A stretch of DNA of 64,000 nucleotides from Calliopsis andreniformis (taxonomy: Eukaryota; Arthropoda; Insecta; Hymenoptera; Andrenidae). The position numbers were made by a program, and so were the translations under genes. The DNA is taken from positions 372,001 through 436,000 of the forward strand of contig NW_027480449.1 of NCBI RefSeq assembly GCF_051401765.1, read 5' to 3'. The notes beneath the pieces were generated by a model. The model had not been told where the DNA came from. It saw nothing but the letters and a program-made list of their open reading frames with translations, and made no database searches. Below, piece by piece: positions 28,239-41,184 of the stretch. The stretch's first letter is position 1, and each line of letters starts with the position of its first letter.

Positions 28239-29039
28239 CACTGACACTGACACTGCTACTGACGCTGACACTGCTCCTGACACTGACACTGCTCCAGATA
28301 CTGCTCCTGACACAGGCACTGCTCCTGATACTGCCACTGACCCTGACACTGTTCCTGACATTGCAGCTGACACTGACACTGCTCCTGACACTGACACTGA
28401 CACTGGTCCTGTCACTGACGCTGCTCCTCACACTGCTCCTGACACCGATACTTCTCCTGACACTGCTCCTGAAACTGACACTGGTCCTGACACTGCTCCT
28501 GACACTGATACTGCTCCTCACACTGCTCCTGACACTGACACTGCACCTGAGAATGCTCCTGACACTGACGCTGCACCTGACACTGCTCCTGTCACAGCTC
28601 CTGACACTGACACTGCTCCTGACACTGACACTGCTCCAGACACTGGTCCTGACACTGCTCCTGACACTGACACTGCTGCTGATCCTGACAATGCTCCTGA
28701 CGCTGCTCCTGACACAGATCCTGACACTGACACTGCTCCTGACACTGCTCCTGACACTGACACTGCTCCTCACACTGCTCCTGGCACTGACACTGCTGCT
28801 GACACTGCTCCTAACACAGACACTGCTGCTGATACTGTCAATGCTCCTGACACGGCTCCTGACACAGACACTGCTCCTGACACTGCTCCCGACACTGACA
28901 CTGCTCCTGGCACTGACAGTGCTCCTGACACTGCTCCTGACATAGACACTGCTCCTGACACTGCTCCTGACACTGACACTGCTCCTGACACTGACACTGC
29001 TCCGCATACTGCTCCTGGCACTGACACTGCTGCTGACAC
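26033..29039 (+). repeat. 3,007-bp higher-order unit, copy 2
   Basis: This is the second tandem copy of 23026-26032 and includes the duplicated +1 register break at 28,218-28,224. The left joint is a switch from GCTGCTGACACTG to ACTCTGCTCCTGACACTGC near 26,032. The copy ends near 29,039, where GCTCCTAACACAGCCACTGC replaces the expected continuation. Only a handful of substitutions separate the copies. Confidence 0.9.
28218..28224 (+). other. +1 hexamer register break, copy 3
   Basis: This lies exactly 3,007 bp from the previous copy and is a direct product of the tandem duplication. The open frame moves from frame 3 to frame 1. Confidence 0.93.
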
Positions 29040-31380
29040 TGCTCCTAACACAGCCACTGCTGCTGATACTGACAATGCTCCTGACACTGCTCCTGACACA
29101 GCTCCTGACACTGACACTGCGCCTGAGAATGCTCCTGACACTGCTCCTGACACTGACACTGCTCCAGAGACTGCTCCTGACACTCACAGTGCTGCTGACA
29201 CTGCTCCTGACACTGACACTGACACACCTCCTGGCACTGCTCCCGACACTGACGGTGCTGCTGATCCTGAGAATGCTCCTGACACTGCTCCTGACACTGA
29301 CACTGCTCCTGCAACTGTTCCTGACACTGCTGCTCACAAAGACACTGCTCCTGACACTGACACTGCTCCTCACACTGCTCCTGATACTGACACTGGCACT
29401 GGTACTGGCCATGCTCCTGACACTGACACTGCTGCTGATCCTGACAATGCTCCTGACGCTGCTCCAGTCACTGACACTGACACTGCACGTGACACTACTC
29501 CTGAAATAGCTGCTGTCACTGACACTTCTCCTGTCACTGCTCCTGACACTGACGCTGCTGCCGAACCTGAGAATGCTCCTGACACTGCTCTTGACACTGA
29601 CACAGCTCCTGAGAGTGCTCCAGACACTGGCACTGCTGCTGTTCCTGAGAATGCCCCTGAATCTGGTCCTCACACTGACTCTGCTCCTGACACTGCACCT
29701 GACACTGACAGTGCTCCTGACACTACTCCTGACACTGCTTCTGATACTGACACTGGCTCTGCTACTGACCATCCTGCTGACACTGACACTGCTGCTGATC
29801 CTGACAATGCTCCTGACACTGCTCCAGCCACTGACACTGACACTGCACTTGACACTACTCCTGAAATAGCTGCTGTCACTGACACTTCTCCTGTCACTGC
29901 TCCTGACACTGACGGTGCTGCTGATCCTGAGAATGCTCCTGACACTACTCCTGACACTGACACTGCTCCTAGCACTGCTGCTGACACTGGCACTGCTGCT
30001 GTTCCTGAGAATACCACTGAATCTGCTCCTCACACTGGCACTGCTACTGACCATGCTCCTGACACTGACACTGCCACTGACACTGCCCCTGACCCTGCTC
30101 CTGACACTGCTCCTGGCACTGACACTGCTCCTGACACTGCTCCTGACGCTGCACCTGACTCTGACACTTGTCCTGACACTGCTCCTGACACTGCTCCTGA
30201 AACTGACACAGGTCCTGACACTGCTCCTGACACAGACACTGCTCCTCACACTGACACTGCTCCAGACACTGGTCCTGACACTGCTCCTGGCGCTGACACT
30301 GCTCCAGACACTGCTCCTGACACAGGCACTGCTCCTGATACTGCCACTGACCCTGACACTGTTCCTGACATTGCAGCTGACACTGACACTGCTCCTGCCA
30401 CTGACACTGACACTGCTCCTGGCGCTGACACTGCTCCTGACACTGCTCCTGACACTGACACTGCTCCAGACACTGCTCCTGACACAGGCACTGCTCCTGA
30501 TACTGCCACTGACCCTGACACTGTTCCTGACATTGCAGCTGACACTGACACTGCTCCTGACACTGACACTGACACTGGTCCTGTCACTGACACTGCTCCT
30601 CACACTGCTCCTGACACCGACACTTCTCCTGACACTGCTCCTGAATCTGACACTGGCCCTGACACTGCTCCTGACACTGATACTGCTCCTCACACTGCTC
30701 CTGACACTGACACTGCACCTGAGAATGCTCCTGACACTGACGCTGCACCTGACACTGCTCCTGTCACTGCTCCTGACACTGACACTGCTCCTGACACTGA
30801 CACTGCTCCAGACACTGGTCCTGACACTGCTCCTGGCGCTGACACTGCTCCTGACACTGCTCCTGACACTGACACTGCTGCTGATCCTGACAATGCTCCT
30901 GACGCTGCTCCTGACACAGATCCTGACACTGACACTGCTCCTGGCACTGACAGTGCTTCTGACACTGCTCCTGACATATACACTGCTCCAGACACTGCTC
31001 CTGATACTGACACTGCTCCTGACACTGCTCCTGACACTGACACTGCTCCTCACACTGCTCCTGGCACTGACACTGCTGCTGACACTGCTCCTAACACAGA
31101 CACTGCTGCTGATACTGTCAATGCTCCTGACACGGCTCCTGACACAGACACTGCTCCTGACACTGCTCCCGACACTGACACTGCTCCTGGCACTGACAGT
31201 GCTCCTGACACTGCTCCTGACATAGACACTGCTCCTGACACTGCTCCTGACACTGACACTGCTCCTGACACTGACACTGCTCCGCATACTGCTCCGGGCA
31301 CTGACACTGCTGCTGACACTGCTCCTAACACAGACACTGCTGCTGATACTGACAATGCTCCTGACACTGCTCCTGACACA

Positions 31381-34300
31381 GCTCCTGACACTGACACTGC
31401 ACCTGAGAATGCTCCTGACACTGACGCTGCACCTGACACTGCTCCTGTCACTGCTCCTGACACTGACACTGGCACTGACACAGCTCCAGCCACTGACACT
31501 GCTCCTGTCGCTGCTCCTGGCACTGACACTGACCCCGACACTGCTCCTGTCTCTGACACTGACCCTGACACGGCTCCTGACACTGACCCTGCTCCTGACA
31601 CTGCTCCTGAAACTGCTCCAGACACTGACACAGCTCTTAACACGGCTTCTGACGCTGACACTACCCCTGACACTGTTCCTAACATTGCAGCTGTCACTGG
31701 CACTGCTCCTGACACTGGCACTGGACCTGACACTGCTCCTGACACTGACACTGCTCCTGCCACTGTTCCTGACACTGCTGCTCACAAAGACACTGCTCCT
31801 GACACTGACACTGGCACTGACACAGCTCCAGACACTGACACTGCTCCTGATACTGACACTGACACTGCTCCACACACTGCTCCTGACACTGCTCCTGACA
31901 CTGACACTGCTCCAGCCACTGACACTGCTCCTGAAATAGCTGCTGTCACTGACACTTCTCCTGTCACTGCTCCTGACACTGACGGTGCTGCTGATCCTGA
32001 GAATGCTCCTGACACTGCTCCTGACACTGACACTGCTCCTGACACTGCTGCTGACACTGGCACTGCTGCTATTCCTGAGAATGCCCGTGAATCTGCTCCT
32101 CACACTGACACTGCTCCTGACACTGCTCCTGACACTGACACTGCTCCTGACACTGCTCCTGACACTGACTCTGCTCCTGACGCTGCTCCTGACACTGACA
32201 CTGTCACTGCTCCTGACACTGACTCTGCTTCTGACACTGCTACTGACACTGACACTGCTCCTGATACTGACACTGACACTGCTCCTCACACTGCTCCTGA
32301 CACTGCTCCTGACACTGACACTGCTCCAGCCACTGACACTGCTCCTGTCACTGACACTGCTCCTGTCACTGGCACTGCTCGCCACACTGCTCCTAACACT
32401 GACACTGCTCCTGTCACTGCTCCTGACACAGGCACTGATGGTGATCCTGGCAATGCTCCTTACACAGCTCCTGACATTGGCACTGGCCCTGACTCTGCTC
32501 CTGACACTGACACTGCCACTGACACTGCCCCTGACCCTGCTCCTGACACTGCTCCTGGCACTAACACTGCCCCTGACACTGCTCCTGACGCTGCACCTGA
32601 CACTGACACATGTCCTGACACTGCTCCTGAAACTGACACTGGTCCTGACACTGCTCCTGACACTGACACTGCTCGTCACACTGCTCCTGACACTGACACT
32701 GCTCGTCACACTGCTCCTGACACTGACACTGGTCCTGTCACTGACACTGCTCCTCACACTACTCCTGACACCGACACTTGTCCTGACACTGCTCCTGAAT
32801 CTGACACTGGTCCTGACACTGCTCCTGACACTGACAGTGCTCCTCACACTGCTCCTGACACTGACACTGACACACCTCCTGGCACTGCTCCTGACACTGA
32901 CACAGGTCCTGTCACTGACACTGCTCCTCACACTGCTCCTGACACTGACACTGCTCCTCACACTGCTCCTGACACTGACACTGCACCTGAGAATGATCCT
33001 GACACTGACGCTGCACCTGACACTGCTCCTGTCACTGCTCCTGACACTGACCCTGACACTGCTCCTGACACTGACTCTGCTCCTGACACTGACACTGCCA
33101 CTGACACTGCCCCTGACCCTGCTCCTGACACTGCTCCTGGCACTGACACTGCCCCTGACACTGCTCCTGACGCTGCACCTGACACTGACACTGCTCGTCA
33201 CACTGCTCCTGACACTGACACTGCTCGTCACACTGCTCCTGACACTGACACTGGTCCTCACACTGCTCCTGACACCGACACTTGTCCTGACACTGCTCCT
33301 GAATCTGACACTGGTCCTGACACTGCTCCTGACACTGACAGTGCTCCTCACACTGCTCCTGACACTGACACTGACACACCTCCTGGCACAGCTCCTGACA
33401 CTGACACAGGTCCTGTCACTGACACTGCTCCTCACACTGCTCCTGACACTGACACTGCTCCTCACACTGCTCCTGACACTGACACTGCACCTGAGAATGC
33501 TCCTGACACTGACGCTGCACCTGACACTGCTCCTGTCACTGCTCCTGACACTGACACTGACACTGGTCCTGTCACTGACACTGCTCCTCACACTGCTCCT
33601 GACACCGACACTTGTCCTGACACTGCTCCTGAATCTGACACTGGTCCTGACACTGCTCCTGACACTGATACTGCTCCTCACACTGCTCCTGACACTGACA
33701 CTGCACCTGAGAATGCTCCTGACACTGACGCTGCACCTGACACTGTTCCTGTCACTGCTCCTGACACTGACACTGCTCCTGACACTGACACTGCTCCAGA
33801 CACTGGTCCTGACACTGCTCCTGACGCTGACACTGCTCCTGACACTGCTACTGACACTGACACTGCTGCTGATCCTGACAATGCTCCTGACGCTGCTCCT
33901 GACACAGATCCTGACACTGACACTGCTCCTGGCACTGACAGTGCTTCTGACACTGCTCCTGACATAGACACTGCTCCAGACACTGCTCCTGATACTGACA
34001 CTGCTCCTGACACTGCTCCTGACACTGACACTGCTCCTCACACTGCTCCTGGCACTGACACTGCTGCTGACACTGCTCCTAACACAGACACTGCTGCTGA
34101 TACCGTCAATGCTCCTGACACGGCTCCTGACACAGACACTGCTCCTGACACTGCTCCCGACACTGACACTGCTCCTGATACTGCTCCTGACACTGGTCCT
34201 GACACTGACGCTTGTCCTGACACTGTTCCTGAAACTGACACAGGTCCTGACACTGCTCCTGACAGAGACACTGCCCCTCACACTGCTCCTGACTCTGACA

Positions 34301-36197
34301 CTGCACCTGAGAATGCTCCTGACACAGACGCTGCACCCGACACTGCTCCTGACGCTGCACCTGACACTGCTCCTGACACAGGCACTGCTCCTGATACTGC
34401 CACTGACACTGCTCCTGACCCTGCTCCTGACACTGCTCCTGACACTGACACTGCTCCTGACACTGCTCCTGACACTGACAGTGCTCCTGACACTGCTCCT
34501 GACACTGACACTGACACACCTCCTGGCACTGCTCCTGACACTGACACTGGTCCTGTCACTGACACTGCTCCTCACACTGCTCCTGACACTGACACTGCTC
34601 CTCACACTGCTCCTGACACTGACACTGCACCTGAGAATGCTCCTGACACTGACGCTGCACCTGACACTGCTCCTGTCACTGCTCCTGACACTGACACTGG
34701 CACTGACACAGCTCCAGCCACTGACACTGCTCCTGTCGCTGCTCCTGGCACTGACACTGACCCCGACACTGCTCCTGTCTCTGACACTGACCCTGACACG
34801 GCTCCTGACACTGACCCTGCTCCTGACACTGCTCCTGAAACTGCTCCAGACACTGACACAGCTCCTAACACTGCTTCTGACGCTGACACTACCCCTGACA
34901 CTGTTCCTAACATTGCAGCTGTCACTGGCACTGCTCCTGACACTGGCACTGGACCTGACACTGCTCCTGACACTGACACTGCTCCTGCCACTGTTCCTGA
35001 CACTGCTGCTCACAAAGACACTGCTCCTGACACTGACACTGCTCCTCACACTGCTCCTGATACTGACACTGGCACTGCTACTGGCCATGCTCCTGACACT
35101 GACACTGCTGCTGATCCTGACAATGCTCCTGACGCTGCTCCAGTCACTGACACTGACACTGCACCTGACACTACTCCTGAAATAGATGCTGTCACTGACA
35201 CTTCTCCTGTCACTGCTCCTGACACTGACGCTGCTGCCGATCCTGAGAATGCTCCTGACACTGCTCCTGTCACTGACACAGCTCCTGAGAGTGCTCCTGA
35301 CACTGGCACTGCTGCTGTTCCTGAGAATGCCCCTGAATCTGGTCCTCACACTGACTCTGCTCCTGACACTGCTCCTGGCACTGACACTGTCACTGCTCCT
35401 GACACTGACTCTGCTCCTGACACTGCTACTGACACTGACACTGCTCCTGATACTGACACTGACACTGCTCCTCACACTGCTCCTGACACTGCTCCTGACA
35501 CTGACCCTGTTCCTGACACTACTCCTGAAACTGCTCCAGACACTGACACTGCTCCAGCCACTGACACTGCTCCTGACACTGCTCCTGACATAGGCACTGC
35601 TCCTGACACTGCTCCTGACATAGACACTGCTCCTGACACTGCTCCTGACACTGACACTGCTCCTGACACTGACACTGCTCCGCATACTGCTCCTGGCACT
35701 TACACTGCTGCTGACACTATTCCTAACACAGACACTGCTGCTCATACTGACAATGCTCCTGACACGGCTCCTGACACAGACACAGCTCCTGACACTGCTC
35801 CCGACACTGACACTGCTCCTGATACTGCTCCTGACACTGGTCCTGACACTGACGCTTGTCCTGACACTGCTCCTGAAACTGACACTGGTCCTGACACTGC
35901 TCCTGACACAGACACTGCTCCTTACACTGCTCCAGACTCTGACACTGCACCTGAGAATGCTCCTGACACTGACGCTGCACCCGACACTGCTCCTGACGCT
36001 GCACCTGACACTGCTCCTGACACAGGCACTGCTCCTGATACTGCCACTGACCCTGACACTGCTCCTGACACAGCTCCTGACACTGACACTGCTCCTGACA
36101 TTGCTCCTGACCCTGCTCCTGACTCAGACACTGCTCCTGACACTGCTCCTGATACTGACACTGGCACTGACACTGACCATGCTCCTGACACTGACAC
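31381..36197 (+). repeat. 15.4-kb-spaced block, copy B
   Basis: This is the partner of 16001-20745. Its first three kilobases also match about 46.9-49.9 kb at an offset of 15,547 bp, so the same material occurs three times at roughly regular 15.4-15.5 kb spacing. It retains a 90-bp stretch (GGCACTGACACAGCTCC to the GACCCTGACACGG context, near 34.70-34.79 kb) that copy A lacks. Confidence 0.78.
35083..36174 (+). repeat. 1,092-bp unit, copy 1
   Basis: This is the first copy of a 1,092-bp (182-hexamer) tandem duplication. It begins near the GGCCATGCTCC word and contains the GAAATAGATGCTGTC, GAGAATGCCCC, GACATAGGCACT and paired GCTCATACTGACAAT contexts. It lies at the end of the 15.4-kb-spaced block, whose similarity to 20.7 kb stops where the second copy starts. 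Confidence 0.78.
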
Positions 36198-37192
36198 TGC
36201 TGCTGATCCTGACAATGCTCCTGACGCTGCTCCAGTCACTGACACTGACACTGCACCTGACACTACTCCTGAAATAGATGCTGTCACTGACACTTCTCCT
36301 GTCACTGCTCCTGACACTGACGCTGCTGCCGATCCTGAGAATGCTCCTGACACTGCTCCTGTCACTGACACAGCTCCTGAGAGTGCTCCTGACACTGGCA
36401 CTGCTGCTGTTCCTGAGAATGCCCCTGAATCTGGTCCTCACACTGACTCTGCTCCTGACACTGCTCCTGGCACTGACACTGTCACTGCTCCTGACACTGA
36501 CTCTGCTCCTGACACTGCTACTGACACTGACACTGCTCCTGACACTGACACTGACACTGCTCCTCACACTGCTCCTGACACTGCTCCTGACACTGACCCT
36601 GTTCCTGACACTACTCCTGAAACTGCTCCAGACACTGACACTGCTCCAGCCACTGACACTGCTCCTGACACTGCTCCTGACATAGGCACTGCTCCTGACA
36701 CTGCTCCTGACATAGACACTGCTCCTGACACTGCTCCTGACACTGACACTGCTCCTGACACTGACACTGCTCCGCATACTGCTCCTGGCACTTACACTGC
36801 TGCTGACACTATTCCTAACACAGACACTGCTGCTCATACTGACAATGCTCCTGACACGGCTCCTGACACAGACACAGCTCCTGACACTGCTCCCGACACT
36901 GACACTGCTCCTGATACTGCTCCTGACACTGGTCCTGACACTGACGCTTGTCCTGACACTGCTCCTGAAACTGACACTGGTCCTGACACTGCTCCTGACA
37001 CAGACACTGCTCCTTACACTGCTCCTGACTCTGACACTGCACCTGAGAATGCTCCTGACACTGACGCTGCACCCGACACTGCTCCTGACGCTGCACCTGA
37101 CACTGCTCCTGACACAGGCACTGCTCCTGATACTGCCACTGACCCTGACACTGCTCCTGACACAGCTCCTGACACTGACACTGCTCCTGACA
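36175..37192 (+). repeat. 1,092-bp unit, copy 2 (partial)
   Basis: This is the second copy at an offset of 1,092 bp. It follows copy 1 for about 1,018 bp and then, near 37,192, switches from the expected GACATTGCTCC to GACACTGCTGCTGACACTGG, a context otherwise seen near 16.66 and 32.04 kb. One substitution changes GATACT to GACACT near 36.54 kb. Confidence 0.75.
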
Positions 37193-37904
37193 CTGCTGCT
37201 GACACTGGCACTGCTGCTATTCCTGAGAATGCCCGTGAATCTGCTCCTCACACTGACACTGCTCCTGACACTGCTCCTGACACTGACACTGCTCCTGACA
37301 CTGCTCCTGACACTGACTCTGCTCCTGACGCTGCTCCTGACACTGACACTGTCACTGCTCCTGACACTGACTCTGCTTCTGACACTGCTACTGACACTGA
37401 CACTGCTCCTGATACTGACACTGACACTGCTCCTCACACTGCTCCTGACACTGCTCCTGACACTGACACTGCTCCAGCCACTGACACTGCTCCTGTCACT
37501 GACACTGCTCCTGTCACTGGCACTGCTCGCCACACTGCTCCTAACACTGACACTGCTCCTGTCACTGCTCCTGACATAGGCACTGCTCCTGACACTGCTC
37601 CTGACATAGACACTGCTCCTGACACTGCTCCTGACACTGACACTGCTCCTGACACTGACACTGCTCCGCATACTGCTCCTGGCACTTACACTGCTGCTGA
37701 CACTATTCCTAACACAGACACTGCTGCTCATACTGACAATGCTCCTGACACGGCTCCTGACACAGACACAGCTCCTGACACTGCTCCCGACACTGACACT
37801 GCTCCTGATACTGCTCCTGACATTGCTCCTGACCCTGCTCCTGACTCAGACACTGCTCCTGACACTGCTCCTGATACTGACACTGGCACTGACACTGACC
37901 ATGC

Positions 37905-40583
37905 TCCTGACACTGACACTGCTGCTGATCCTGACAATGCTCCTGACACTGCTCCTGACACAGCTCCTGACACTGACACTGCGCCTGGCACTGACAGTGC
38001 TCCTGACACTGCTCCTGACATAGACACTGCTCCTGACACTGACACTGCTCCAGGCACTGCTCCTGACACTGATACTGCTCCTCACACTGCTCCTGGCACT
38101 GACACTGCTGCTAACACTGCTCCTAACACAGACACTGCTGCTGATACTGACAATGCTCCTGACACGGCTCCTGACACAGACACTGCTCCTGACACTGCTC
38201 CCGACACTGACACTGCTCCTGATACTGCTCCTGACACTGGTCCTGACGCTGACGCTTGTCCTGACACTGCTCCTGAAACTGACACAGGTCCTGACACTGC
38301 TCCTGACACAGACACTGCTCCTCACACTGCTCCTGACTCTGACACTGCGCCTGAGAATGCTCCTGACACTGCTCCTGACACTGACACTGCTCCAGAGACT
38401 GCTCCTGACACTCACAGTGCTGCTGACACTGCTCCTGACACTGACACTGCTCCTGACACTGCTCCTGACACTGACAGTGCTCCTGACACTGCTCCTGACA
38501 CTGACACTGACACACCTCCTGGCACTGCTCCTGACACTGACACTGGTCCTGTCACTGACACTGCTCCTCACACTGCTCCTGACACTGACACTGCTCCTCA
38601 CACTGCTCCTGACACTGACACTGCACCTGAGAATGCTACTGACACTGACGCTGCACCTGACACTGCTCCTGTCACTGCTCCTGACACTGACACTGGCACT
38701 GACACAGCTCCAGCCACTGACACTGCTCCTGTCGCTGCTCCTGGCACTGACACTGACCCCGACACTGCTCCTGTCTCTGACACTGACCCTGACACGGCTC
38801 CTGACACTGACCCTGCTCCTGACACTGCTCCTGAAACTGCTCCAGACACTGACACAGCTCCTAACACTGCTTCTGACGCTGACACTACCCCTGACACTGT
38901 TCCTAACATTGCAGCTGTCACTGGCACTGCTCCTGACACTGGCACTGGACCTGACACTGCTCCTGACACTGACACTGCTCCTGCCACTGTTCCTGACACT
39001 GCTGCTCACAAAGACACTGCTCCTGACACTGACACTGCTCCTCACACTGCTCCTGATACTGACACTGGCACTGCTACTGGCCATGCTCCTGACACTGACA
39101 CTGCTGCTGATCCTGACAATGCTCCTGACGCTGCTCCAGTCACTGACACTGACACTGCACCTGACACTACTCCTGAAATAGATGCTGTCACTGACACTTC
39201 TCCTGTCACTGCTCCTGACACTGACGCTGCTGCCGATCCTGAGAATGCTCCTGACACTGCTCCTGTCACTGACACAGCTCCTGAGAGTGCTCCTGACACT
39301 GGCACTGCTGCTGTTCCTGAGAATGCCCCTGAATCTGGTCCTCACACTGACTCTGCTCCTGACACTGCTCCTGGCACTGACACTGTCACTGCTCCTGACA
39401 CTGACTCTGCTCCTGACACTGCTACTGACACTGACACTGCTCCTGATACTGACACTGACACTGCTCCTCACACTGCTCCTGACACTGCTCCTGACACTGA
39501 CCCTGTTCCTGACACTACTCCTGAAACTGCTCCAGACACTGACACTGCTCCAGCCACTGACACTGCTCCTGACACTGCTCCTGACATAGGCACTGCTCCT
39601 GACACTGCTCCTGACATAGACACTGCTCCTGACACTGCTCCTGACACTGACACTGCTCCTGACACTGACACTGCTCCGCATACTGCTCCTGGCACTTACA
39701 CTGCTGCTGACACTATTCCTAACACAGACACTGCTGCTCATACTGACAATGCTCCTGACACGGCTCCTGACACAGACACAGCTCCTGACACTGCTCCCGA
39801 CACTGACACTGTTCCTGATACTGCTCCTGACACTGGTCCTGACACTGACGCTTGTCCTGACACTGCTCCTGAAACTGACACTGGTCCTGACACTGCTCCT
39901 GACACAGACACTGCTCCTTACACTGCTCCTGACTCTGACACTGCACCTGAGAATGCTCCTGACACTGACGCTGCACCCGACACTGCTCCTGACGCTGCAC
40001 CTGACACTGCTCCTGACACAGGCACTGCTCCTGATACTGCCACTGACCCTGACACTGCTCCTGACACAGCTCCTGACACTGACTCTGCTCCTGACATTGC
40101 TCCTGACCCTGCTCCTGACTCAGACACTGCTCCTGACACTGCTCCTGATACTGACACTGGCACTGACACTGACCATGCTCCTGACACTGACACTGCTGGT
40201 GATCCTGACAATGCTCCTGACACAGCTCCAGTCACTGACACTGACACTGCACCTGACACTACTCCTGAAATAGCTGCTGTCACTGACACTTCTCCTGTCA
40301 CTGCTCCTGACACTGACGGTGCTGCTCATCCTGAGAATGCTCCTGATACTGGTCCTGACACTGCTGCTGACACTGGCACTGCTGCTGTTCCTGAGAATGC
40401 CCCTGAATCTGCTCCTCACACTGACACTGCTCCTGACACTGCTCCTGACACTGACACTGCTCCTAACACTGCTCCTGACACTGACACTACCGCTGACACT
40501 GTTCCTAACATTGCAGCTGACACTGACACTGCTCCTGACACTGGCACTGTACCTGACACTGCTGCTGACACTGACACTGCTCC
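37905..40583 (+). repeat. 3.3-kb-spaced block, copy 1
   Basis: This block matches 41185-43944 at offsets of 3,276, then 3,360, then 3,361 bp. The first step is an 84-bp (14-hexamer) segment present only in copy 2 near 41.72-41.80 kb. The second is the single-base insertion at 42,619-42,625 in copy 2. The block ends near 40.58 kb, where this copy continues with GCTCCTGCCACTGTTCC and the other with GCTCCTGATACTGACACTG. Confidence 0.78.
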
Positions 40584-41184
40584 TGCCACTGTTCCTGACA
40601 CTGCTGCTCACAAAGACACTGCTCCTGACACTGACACTGCTCCTCACACTGCTCCTGATACTCACACTGGCACTGCTACTGGCCATGCTCCTGACACTGA
40701 CACTGCTGCTGATCCTGACAATGCTCCTGACGCTGCTCCAGTCACTGACACTGACACTGCACCTGACACTACTCCTGAAATAGATGCTGTCACTGACACT
40801 TCTCCTGTCACTGCTCCTGAAACTGCCGCTGCTGCCGATCCTGAGAATGCTCCTGACACTGCTCCTGACACTGACTCTGCTCCTGACACTGCTACTGACA
40901 CTGACACTGCTCCTGATACTGACACTGACACTGCTCCTCACACTGCTCCTGACACTGCTCCTGACACTGACCCTGTTCCTGACACTACTCCTGAAACTGC
41001 TCCAGACACTGACGCTGCTCCAGCCACTGACACTGCTCCTGACACTGCTCCTGACACCGACACTTGTCCTGACACTGCTCCTGAACCTGACACTTGTCCT
41101 GACACAGCTCCTGACACTGACACTGCTCCAGACACTGCTCCTGACACTGCTCCTGACACTGACACTGCTCCTGACACTGCTCCT

